A DNA stretch of 5,164 nt from Porticoccus sp. (GTDB lineage Bacteria > Pseudomonadota > Gammaproteobacteria > Pseudomonadales > Porticoccaceae). Position 1 is the first letter of the stretch; each line of letters starts with the position of its first letter. Where the stretch lies: the NCBI GenBank assembly GCA_011049795.1, contig DRHD01000018.1, positions 1-5,164 of the forward strand, in the 5' to 3' direction. Below are positions 1 through 5,164 of this stretch, one piece after another. The position numbers were made by a program, and so were the translations under genes. The notes below the pieces were generated by a model, which saw only the letters and a program-made list of their open reading frames with translations, did not search any database and was not told where the DNA came from.

Positions 1-19
1 AGATGTGTATAAGAGACAG
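1..19. other. Residual Nextera/Tn5 mosaic-end adapter (artefact)
   Basis: The first 19 bases, AGATGTGTATAAGAGACAG, are identical to the Tn5 transposase mosaic end used in Nextera-type library adapters. They sit exactly at the window edge and interrupt the minus-strand cytochrome reading frame. They are best read as untrimmed library sequence retained at a contig end, not as genomic DNA or a natural Tn5 insertion. No other part of IS50 or Tn5 is present. Confidence 0.95.
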
Positions 20-340
20 GGTATTTGTTGTGCCGGTTTCATCCAGCGTATCAACATAGTAGTGTTTTTTATCCAGATAAAATCGGCTGTCAATATTGTG
101 ATACCGAACTGTAACATTTGAAAAGTCTCCCAACACAGAGTCGACTGTGGCTACCTGCATTGCTTTGTGGTGGTCAGATTGTTGCCATTGTTGATGTTCT
201 TCCTGATGGCAGCTGCTGCAGGCTTCAGCTCCAACGTAGGCGTCGTTGTCTAATTGGCTGGCTAACAATTGAGTGCTGGTACATAAGCCAAGTGTGAGAC
301 TGAATATCGCAAGCTTGCGAAGAACAGAGGTTTTCAGCAT
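20..340 (-). CDS. Secreted multihaem c-type cytochrome (cytochrome c554-like), N-terminal fragment
   Basis: Reading from ATG at 340 leftwards gives 107 codons before the adapter; the C-terminal part is missing. Residues 1-27 form a Sec signal peptide (MLKTSVLRK, then a hydrophobic core, ending QLLA). The mature part has YVGAEACSSCH, with a covalent haem-c site CSSCH at residues 41-45, followed by W52, S55, H57, H58 and AM at 60-61. This W..S.HH.AM pattern is typical of the cytochrome c554/multihaem family, in which an N-terminal haem domain is often followed by TPR repeats. Only one CxxCH lies in the visible part; further haems and TPRs are inferred from family knowledge. It probably acts in periplasmic electron transfer, but donor and acceptor cannot be named. 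The start is supported by the signal peptide directly behind it; the upstream TGAGTAG is only a weak ribosome site. The gene diverges from the sulfatase across about 400 bp. The frame stays open through the adapter, which would append artefactual residues. Confidence 0.8.
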
Positions 341-505
341 AAAACTAACTACTCAGGCATGTCATTCGTCGGGTGCATTGTGGCACAAAATTTTAGGGTT
401 TAAGTATTGTTAGTTTTTACTGGAAACGATCACATGGTGAAATATTTTAATAACCTTAAAACTTAGCGGTGATATTACTGAATTTATGACGATGATTGAA
501 ATATA

Positions 506-532
506 CACTACACGAGCCCCCGTCGTGTGGTG
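506..532 (+). other. 27-nt stem-loop in the sulfatase leader/intergenic region
   Basis: The arms CACTACACGA (506-515) and TCGTGTGGTG (523-532) pair over 10 bases, with a 7-base loop GCCCCCG. On a plus-strand transcript the only non-Watson-Crick pair is a U-G wobble; on a minus-strand transcript the same position becomes a C-A mismatch, so the structure favours plus-strand RNA. No clear U-run follows (the next bases are AAACTTCT), so it is not a standard intrinsic terminator. It could be a leader-RNA structure, the end of a small transcript, or a protein-binding palindrome. Confidence 0.5.
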
Positions 533-659
533 AAACTTCTACTATACTTTTCCAAGCATTGCATGATCAGTTGAGCTAATACCCTTACCTTAAGTGTATC
601 AATCTGCTCAAAAGATTTGGGTTGTACGCTGAGTACAGAGATACGATCACCGTGTCTTA

Positions 660-728
660 CCAGAATCAAAATAAGAGGCTATCCAGAATTAAAATAAGAG
701 ACTGTCTAGAACTAAAATAAGAGGCTAA
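660..728 (+). repeat. Three tandem 23-bp direct repeats upstream of the sulfatase
   Basis: Three head-to-tail copies have an exact period of 23 bases. The block AAAATAAGAG is perfectly conserved at 668-677, 691-700 and 714-723, and AGAA is conserved at 662, 685 and 708. The copies differ at a handful of positions, mainly TC/TT/CT after AGAA and G/A in AGRCT. The third copy runs directly into the Shine-Dalgarno sequence, and each copy carries an AAGAG ribosome-site-like core. Possible roles are repeated operator sites about two helical turns apart, repeated ribosome-loading sites, or a neutral local duplication. Confidence 0.85.
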
Positions 729-733
729 GGGGG
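727..733 (+). promoter_or_regulatory. Strong Shine-Dalgarno site of the sulfatase gene
   Basis: AAGGGGG lies 6 bases before the ATG at 740 and overlaps the end of the third 23-bp repeat. It supports ATG 740 as the start, which also places a clear signal peptide at the N-terminus. Confidence 0.7.
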
Positions 734-739
734 TACTCT

Positions 740-2404
740 ATGAAAAATACTCGGATTGTTGTGGCATTTATTGGCCTGTTGATACTTGCGCCGTTTGTTG
801 GTGCAGGGGAGATCATTCATGATGCCGAGTACACCATTATTGAAGCCCAAAATGGTAAGGCATGGGCTGCAGATGATAAGGCGCTCGACAAGAAGCTGGC
901 CGATATTCGCAAGAAGAACGGCGGAAAACCACCCAATATTGTCTACATTCTGCTGGATGACGTGGGCTTTGGTGAAATCGGCATGGATGAGCTCAGCGTC
1001 ATCCGAGGTTATAAAACACCGAATATGACAGCACTGGCTAGGGAAGGGCTCAGCCTGCAGCGTATGTACACTGAACCGTCCTGCACACCAACCCGTGTAG
1101 CAATGATGACCGGGCGCTACCCAACGCGCACTGGGTTAACTGAAGCAAAGGCGACCATGGCTGGCGATGGCTTATCTGCTGAAGAGGTCACACTTGCTGA
1201 AGTGCTTAGGGATGCAGGCTATTACACCTCTCATGTGGGTAAGTGGCATTTGGGCGATATCGAGCAAGCCTATGCCAGCAATCAGGGGTTTATGCATGCT
1301 GAATTCCCTATTCATCAGCAGGGGCAGCTTGCCATTATGGGCAGGGACATGGAGTCCGCCGATATTATTCGCGGTGTAGATCCTAGTCGGCAGAAGCAGA
1401 CCTTTACGCTAGATAAACTCTTTATACCGGATCCCGCTCATATGGTCACGGGTGTCGAGTTGCGTGATGGAAAACTCTACGAAGTTCATATGAAAGCGGG
1501 AGAGGCTTGGACACAGAAGAAATATCGGGAGATGAACGAGCGTTACCAGAAGAATGCCTTGGGACAGCTTCGTACACTCGCCAAACAGGATAAGCCTTTC
1601 TTCCTGAATTACTGGCCGCTGTTTCCCCTCTCATTCGTTCAGGAGCACCGAAGTGAGTACAACACGCTTAACGGCGGAACAATGGCCGACATTCTTGTCG
1701 AGGTCGATGAGTGGATTGGCGAGATAGTCAAAGAAGTAGACAAGTTAGGCATTGCCGAGAACACCATCATTATGGTGATGGGTGACAATGGTCCCTTCTT
1801 GCAATATGCAGGCCCTACTGGACAGTCCGACCGAATCTATCGTGGTGGTAAAACGGACCATTTGGAGGGTGGTGTACGAGTTAATGCCTGGGTGCAATGG
1901 AAAGGTGTTATCAAACCAGGAAGCTACGCTGAGGATATTATTCATGTGAGTGATCTATTCACAACGTTTGCTCGCTTGGGTAATGCGATGGATGGCGTTC
2001 CTAGAGATAGGGTGATCGATGGCATAGACCAGAGTGGAGTGTTGTTACTGGGAGAAACACATGGACGCCGTGATTATGTGCATATCTATGAAGGGCCAAT
2101 ACTCAAGTCAGTAGTCAAGAATAAGTACAAAATGCACCTTCCTCCTCCTGGGTCTAACCCTATTGCGGCGCATATATTTGACCTCTATCGGGACTCTCGT
2201 GAAGAGCGTCCAATTGATTCGATCAAATATGGTCCATGGGCCGGTGGTCAATTCGCTGGCATGATAAAGCGCCATCTGGCATTCAAACAAAAATACCCAG
2301 ACAGACCGCCTACTCACGGTAAGCCCTACGAAGGGATTGAGAACCTCAGGCCTGAAAGTAAAAAGGCGGTCGAGATATTTATGCTTGGGTTGCCCCAGAA
2401 ATAG
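740..2404 (+). CDS. Exported arylsulfatase (formylglycine-dependent, S1-type)
   Basis: This 554-residue protein should hydrolyse sulfate esters in the periplasm or outside the cell; the substrate cannot be read from sequence. A Sec signal peptide covers residues 1 to about 22 (MKNTRIVV, hydrophobic core, cleavage near VGA). An N-terminal extension of about 40 residues follows before the sulfatase core starts at PPNIVYI (64-70). Metal ligands D73 and D74 are present. The sulfatase signature CTPTR is at 115-119, with C115 predicted to become formylglycine and R119 conserved. GKWHLG at 167-172 supplies K168 and H170. GDNG at 348-351 gives metal ligands D349 and N350, and K371 in GGK is the further active-site lysine. 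The PFF segment at 286-288 normally leads to a conserved PH, but here reads PL (P296, L297), so the usual sulfate-contacting histidine is absent. Length is normal for the family (about 450-560). No maturation enzyme (FGE or anSME) is encoded in the window. Hairpins follow the stop. The fold is certain; the exact activity is open. Confidence 0.93.
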   Translation: MKNTRIVVAFIGLLILAPFVGAGEIIHDAEYTIIEAQNGKAWAADDKALDKKLADIRKKNGGKPPNIVYILLDDVGFGEIGMDELSVIRGYKTPNMTALAREGLSLQRMYTEPSCTPTRVAMMTGRYPTRTGLTEAKATMAGDGLSAEEVTLAEVLRDAGYYTSHVGKWHLGDIEQAYASNQGFMHAEFPIHQQGQLAIMGRDMESADIIRGVDPSRQKQTFTLDKLFIPDPAHMVTGVELRDGKLYEVHMKAGEAWTQKKYREMNERYQKNALGQLRTLAKQDKPFFLNYWPLFPLSFVQEHRSEYNTLNGGTMADILVEVDEWIGEIVKEVDKLGIAENTIIMVMGDNGPFLQYAGPTGQSDRIYRGGKTDHLEGGVRVNAWVQWKGVIKPGSYAEDIIHVSDLFTTFARLGNAMDGVPRDRVIDGIDQSGVLLLGETHGRRDYVHIYEGPILKSVVKNKYKMHLPPPGSNPIAAHIFDLYRDSREERPIDSIKYGPWAGGQFAGMIKRHLAFKQKYPDRPPTHGKPYEGIENLRPESKKAVEIFMLGLPQK

Positions 2405-2434
2405 AGTATTTGGCTGTATCTAACCTCACAGTGG

Positions 2435-2499
2435 AACCCTGCGCCCCCTCCTGCGGGGTTCTCAAAAAGTACCGCTGTCTTATGGCCGCGGCACTTTTT
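2435..2499 (+). terminator. Tandem hairpins after the sulfatase, probable (bidirectional) terminator
   Basis: Two hairpins lie back to back about 30 bases past the sulfatase stop. The first pairs AACCCTGC (2435-2442) with GCGGGGTT (2453-2460) around a 10-base loop, with one U-G wobble. The second pairs AAAAAGTACCGC (2464-2475) with GCGGCACTTTTT (2488-2499) around a 12-base loop, with one A-C mismatch. The second ends in five T on the plus strand and in five T on the minus strand, as in a bidirectional intrinsic terminator. It would insulate the sulfatase transcript from the phosphatase gene. The loop length and mismatch keep this from being certain. Confidence 0.6.
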
Positions 2500-2615
2500 A
2501 CATTGTTGTACGGGTTTTTTCAACGGGGCTTTTGTGAGGCTTTCGAGGCATTAGATATGGTGTCGTAGCTGGCATGCCATTAGCTTAAGGGGTATTTGCA
2601 CCAGGATAAAACTTT

Positions 2616-4292
2616 ATGAAATTAAAACACTCTTTTATTTCAGCAGTTTTGATGGGGCTTTCTTTTTTACTCTCTGTATCTGCAATTGCAGAACAGCCTC
2701 CCAAACTGGTGTTGCAGATTACGGTCGATGGTTTACGTGCCGACTTACTCAGTCGCTATCAAAAGAATTTTGCTAATGGGGGTTTTAATTATTTACTGAA
2801 AAACGGCACTGTCTACGGCAGCGCTCATTACGGCCATGCCAACACTGAAACTATCGTTGGCCACAGCACCCTCGCAACTGGTGCTCACCCTTCCACGCAC
2901 GGCATGACAGGTAATGTCTGGTTTGATGCTAAGACGGGCGAGCTGGCTTATAACATTGAAGACGCCGCCGCTCCATTGTTACCGACTCGTGAGGATACCC
3001 CCAAGGGCGAGCAGGTCGATCCATCCCAGAAATTGGCGCGCAGTGATGGGCGTTCGCCACGTGCTTTACTGGTACAAACCTTCAGTGATGCGCTCACTGT
3101 ACACACCGCAGGCAAAGCCAAGGTTTTTGGGGTTTCAGGTAAGGATCGCAGCGCAGTTGCCATGGCGGGGCATACGGGGAAAGCGTTCTGGATGTCAGTC
3201 GATACCGGTGATTTTGTTACCAGCCAGTATTATTACGACGAATACCCGCAGTGGGCGAAGGACTGGAATGCCCAGCGCAAGACTGAGCAATACAGCGAGC
3301 AGCAATGGCAACTGTTACTGGATCAGTCCCGATATGTGTTGGGTGGGCAGGATGATCGTCCCTATGAGACAGATCTTAAGGGTTACGGGCGCACGTTCCC
3401 TCACACCTATGCCAAGGCCGGTAACAGGTTATTTAATACCCAGATACTGGTCAGTCCTATCGGCGATCAGTTATTGATGGATTTTGCGAAAACCATTATC
3501 GCCAATGAAAATCTGGGGCAGGATTCCGTCACTGATTATCTATCAATAAGTTTCTCCGGAGTGGATGCGGTGAATCATTTCTTTGGGCCCTCCAGTTTGG
3601 AAAACGAAGACGTCGTACTACAACTTGATCGCACCCTGGAGGCCTTATTTGCCTATGTCGATAAAGCGGTGGGTTTGAAAAACACCCTGATTGTCTTGAG
3701 TGCCGATCACGGTATGGCGGAGATGCCTGAATATATGACTGAGCTGGGTTATGACGTCGGTAGAATCAAACCCGACGAAATAACCACGATTGCCAATACC
3801 GTTGGTAAGCAGCAATTTGGCATTGATGGGGTGGCGACCTTCTTTTTCCGCCCTTACCTCTATTTGGATGAACAAAAAATTACGGCTGCGGGAAAATCTG
3901 TATCGCTTGTGGAGCAGACGATTTCATTAGCTTTGGCAGATCACCCAGGTATCAATGTGGCAGTTTCCAGATCCGGATTGTCCCGGTTGGAAAAAACCAC
4001 CGTACTGCAACAAATAAAAAATAATACCCACCCCCAGCGATCCGGCCATATCTACGTGGTGCAACAACCGTACTGGTTTATGTTTGAGTCTGGACCGATC
4101 GCTGCGATGCACGGATCGCCCTGGCAGTATGATACTCATGTGCCATTGATATTTACGGGCAAGGGGATCCGTAATCAGCGGGTAGAGAGGGCGGTTGGTA
4201 TTGTCGATGTGGCACCAACCTTGGCTAGGATTCTGTCGATAACACCACCAGCGGCGGCCCAGGGTGAGGTGCTGGAGGAAGTTTTTGACTGA
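2616..4292 (+). CDS. Exported PafA-like alkaline phosphatase (alkaline phosphatase superfamily)
   Basis: This 558-residue secreted enzyme probably cleaves phosphate monoesters in the periplasm. Residues 1-25 form a Sec signal peptide (cleavage near AIA/EQ). Every catalytic element expected for PafA-type phosphatases is visible: D38 in VDGLRAD, the threonine nucleophile T79 in NTETIVGH, N100 in GNVW, and K176-D177-R178 in GKDRSA, matching the Lys/Arg pair that contacts phosphate in PafA. The two-zinc ligand set is D317 and H321 (VDAVNH), D364 and H365 (SADHG) and H508 (YDTH). The Lys/Arg pair favours a phosphomonoesterase over a nucleotide pyrophosphatase/phosphodiesterase of the same superfamily, though this is inference. 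PafA-type enzymes are known for phosphate-insensitive activity. The start at 2616 has AGGA 9 bases upstream and begins the signal peptide. It lies 211 bases after the sulfatase on the same strand, with hairpins between, so separate transcription is likely. No Pho box was recognised. Length fits the family. Confidence 0.93.
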   Translation: MKLKHSFISAVLMGLSFLLSVSAIAEQPPKLVLQITVDGLRADLLSRYQKNFANGGFNYLLKNGTVYGSAHYGHANTETIVGHSTLATGAHPSTHGMTGNVWFDAKTGELAYNIEDAAAPLLPTREDTPKGEQVDPSQKLARSDGRSPRALLVQTFSDALTVHTAGKAKVFGVSGKDRSAVAMAGHTGKAFWMSVDTGDFVTSQYYYDEYPQWAKDWNAQRKTEQYSEQQWQLLLDQSRYVLGGQDDRPYETDLKGYGRTFPHTYAKAGNRLFNTQILVSPIGDQLLMDFAKTIIANENLGQDSVTDYLSISFSGVDAVNHFFGPSSLENEDVVLQLDRTLEALFAYVDKAVGLKNTLIVLSADHGMAEMPEYMTELGYDVGRIKPDEITTIANTVGKQQFGIDGVATFFFRPYLYLDEQKITAAGKSVSLVEQTISLALADHPGINVAVSRSGLSRLEKTTVLQQIKNNTHPQRSGHIYVVQQPYWFMFESGPIAAMHGSPWQYDTHVPLIFTGKGIRNQRVERAVGIVDVAPTLARILSITPPAAAQGEVLEEVFD

Positions 4293-4454
4293 AGCCATTT
4301 GGCCACTGACTATGAGAATAAAAGAGAAATAAAAAGGGTCGGTGACGACAGATAATCATTTAAAGTCGGGTTTATGTATGAGTTATTACTCCGACCTTGA
4401 AGAATTAACAATGTAAGTCTAGCTGTATCTATTAAAGGTGCTCGGATTTATATG
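4293..4454. other. AT-rich spacer after the phosphatase gene, no gene seen
   Basis: Together with the relic that follows, this forms a 342-base stretch without an intact gene. No convincing terminator with a T-run follows the phosphatase stop. A loose pairing is possible between GTCGG (4365-4369), or alternatively GGTCGG (4337-4342), and CCGAC(C) at 4391-4396, but loops are long and I do not call a structure. A 12-codon open frame, MSYYSDLEELTM, lies at 4378-4416 without support. The bases 4410-4457 read in frame as NVSLAV, KGAR and YMD, faintly like the SYLF C-terminus downstream. Confidence 0.5.
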
Positions 4455-4607
4455 GATCCTACCAAAATCTGGCGAAAAGGTGGCGAAGGCAATACATCAG
4501 GTACCGTAGTTAAAGGTGTAGAGATATTCCAGATGACAGAAAATGGCCTCGCGCTTCAAGTGAATTTATAAGGTGCTAAATATTGGACCAATGACGATTT
4601 AAATTAA
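4455..4607 (+). pseudogene. Decayed C-terminal fragment of a SYLF (YSC84-like) gene
   Basis: This stretch is a paralogue of the 3' part of the intact gene that follows. Over 4476-4586 versus 5052-5162 the two align without gaps: I count 88 of 111 identical bases and 30 of 37 identical residues (shared blocks KGGEG, GVEIFQMTENGLALQ, KYW). A CAA glutamine codon in the intact copy is TAA here (4569-4571). Beyond that stop the frame continues as GAKYWTNDDLN to a second stop at 4605-4607, the expected true C-terminus. Before the block, a 2-base and a 1-base deletion relative to the intact copy scramble about six codons (PTKIWR) and then restore the frame. Nothing recognisable of the N-terminal two thirds remains. 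An ATG at 4452 with AAAGGTG at 4434-4440 could in principle start a 39-residue peptide ending at 4571, so residual expression is not excluded. Confidence 0.85.
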
Positions 4608-4634
4608 TACTTTAATTAAAAGAGAGCCATCACA

Positions 4635-5164
4635 ATGAAAAAAATATTATGTAGTTTACTTGCATTAGTATTGTCATTTTCAGCAATGGCTGATGTGGCG
4701 GAAGAACGAAAAGAAATCAAAGATATGCGCCAGAAAATCTTAACGAGTTTATATAAAGAAGAGCCAAGTGTTAAAGGAAAAATAGCTAATTCCGCAGGCT
4801 ATGCAACATTTTCAAATATTGGAATTAACCTGTTTTTAATTTCTACCGGTAATGGCAGCGGCATCGTAAAAAACAACGACACGGGCAAAGAAAACTACAT
4901 GAAAATGTTTTCTGCCGGTGTAGGTATTGGCCTAGGGATTAAAGATTTCAGTGTTGTTTTTGTCTTTCATTCTGAGGAAGCGTTAAATGCGTTTATTGAG
5001 GATGGCTGGGACTTTTCAGGTCAGGCTGATGCTGCCGCAAAATCGGGTGAAAAAGGTGGTGAAGGAAGTACTTCAGGTACAGCCGTTGAAGGTGTAGAAA
5101 TATTTCAGATGACTGAAAATGGTTTGGCGCTGCAAGCCACATTACAAGGTACCAAATACTGGAT
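4635..5164 (+). CDS. SYLF-domain (YSC84-like) secreted protein, C-terminus cut by the window
   Basis: 176 complete codons are visible and the frame is open at the window edge. Residues 1-19 are a Sec signal peptide (MKKILC, hydrophobic core, SAMA before D20). No lipobox fits, since C6 is too early, so a soluble periplasmic or membrane-associated protein is likely. The mature part has the SYLF/YSC84 pattern: AGYATF (54-59), a glycine-rich stretch around SGIVKN, KMFSAGVGIGLGIKDF (90-105), VVFVF, then a Gly-rich SGEKGGEGSTSG loop and GVEIFQMTENGLALQ. SYLF domains bind lipids in the eukaryotic members; the bacterial role is poorly known, so no function is assigned. AAGAGAG at 4620-4626, 8 bases upstream, supports the start. 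Its promoter must overlap the preceding relic; TTGGAC (4583) and TAATAC (4605) are a weak candidate pair. By comparison with the relic's ending (TNDDLN after KYW), about six residues are probably missing, giving about 182. Base use looks more AT-rich than in the phosphatase and sulfatase genes. Confidence 0.87.
   Translation, partial: MKKILCSLLALVLSFSAMADVAEERKEIKDMRQKILTSLYKEEPSVKGKIANSAGYATFSNIGINLFLISTGNGSGIVKNNDTGKENYMKMFSAGVGIGLGIKDFSVVFVFHSEEALNAFIEDGWDFSGQADAAAKSGEKGGEGSTSGTAVEGVEIFQMTENGLALQATLQGTKYW

Larger units (their letters stand above)
341..739. other. Divergent intergenic region, no gene seen
   Basis: These 399 bases separate the minus-strand cytochrome from the plus-strand sulfatase, and promoters for both must lie here or further out. 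Only very short open frames are present, none with a convincing ribosome site. The region is AT-rich. It holds a strong stem-loop (506-532), a short inverted repeat (623-637) and three 23-bp direct repeats (660-728). A good -10-like TATACT lies at 543-548 on the plus strand, but no matching -35 is present at 16-18 bases, so I do not call a promoter. No convincing FNR-type (TTGAT-N4-ATCAA) site was found. Confidence 0.7.

Noticed and set aside
1..19. Natural Tn5/IS50 insertion end
   Set aside because: The sequence is the engineered 19-bp mosaic end, sits exactly at the window edge, and no transposon sequence follows. A library adapter is the simpler explanation.
481..560. Sigma70 promoter using TTGAAA (496-501) or TATACT (543-548)
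   Set aside because: Neither hexamer has a partner at 16-18 bases; the expected positions fall in the C-rich hairpin.
660..728. CRISPR array
   Set aside because: The repeats are directly contiguous with no unique spacers and are imperfect, so this is a simple tandem repeat.
2326..2523. Minus-strand frame starting MKKPVQQCKKC, a possible small CxxC protein
   Set aside because: It spans both terminator hairpins and the antisense of the sulfatase C-terminus. The CKKC pair comes from the hairpin arm and a poorly placed start, and nothing beyond it resembles a zinc-binding protein.
2914..3477. 187-codon plus-strand open frame inside the phosphatase gene
   Set aside because: Out-of-frame shadow of the phosphatase; its composition is rich in Arg, Pro and Ser with no family resemblance.
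3927..4298. 123-codon minus-strand open frame overlapping the phosphatase 3' end
   Set aside because: It lies antisense to a gene with a complete catalytic set, has no recognisable domain or signal peptide, and no credible ribosome site. It is a shadow frame.
4337..4398. Riboswitch-like alternative pairing of GGTCGG or AGTCGG with CCGACC
   Set aside because: Stems are only 5-6 bp with loops of 21 to 48 bases, there is no known aptamer signature, and no intact gene starts directly downstream.

Overview
The window looks like the end of a draft or metagenome-assembled contig from a Gram-negative bacterium, most likely an aerobic marine-type gammaproteobacterium. Pointers are Sec signal peptides on all four proteins, a periplasmic multihaem cytochrome, an FGly-type arylsulfatase with an N-terminal extension, and a SYLF-domain protein. 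The taxonomic guess is inference from protein style only. Bases 1-19 are identical to the Tn5/Nextera mosaic-end adapter, so genuine sequence starts at about base 20.

Layout: (1) 20-340, minus strand: N-terminal 107 codons of a secreted c-type (cytochrome c554-like, often TPR-linked) multihaem cytochrome, cut by the adapter. (2) 341-739: divergent intergenic region with a strong 27-nt stem-loop (506-532), a short inverted repeat (623-637) and three tandem 23-bp repeats (660-728), the last of which runs into the Shine-Dalgarno sequence of the next gene. (3) 740-2404, plus strand: exported arylsulfatase with an intact CTPTR formylglycine motif but no histidine in the usual 'PH' active-site position. 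(4) 2405-2615: two consecutive hairpins, probably a terminator. (5) 2616-4292, plus strand: exported PafA-like alkaline phosphatase with all expected metal ligands, the Thr nucleophile and the Asn/Lys-Asp-Arg phosphate-binding set. (6) 4293-4634: intergenic region holding a decayed C-terminal fragment of a SYLF-domain gene. (7) 4635 to the window end, plus strand: an intact but edge-truncated SYLF (YSC84-like) gene, paralogous to that fragment.

The sulfatase and phosphatase are adjacent, co-directional members of the alkaline-phosphatase superfamily. Together they suggest periplasmic release of sulfate and phosphate from organic esters. The hairpins between them argue for separate transcripts or attenuated read-through rather than a tight operon. 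The cytochrome and SYLF genes have no obvious functional link to them. I see no CRISPR array, tRNA, rRNA, transposase or defence system. The observations most worth checking are the SYLF relic, the tandem repeats in the sulfatase leader, the missing sulfatase histidine, and the residual adapter.
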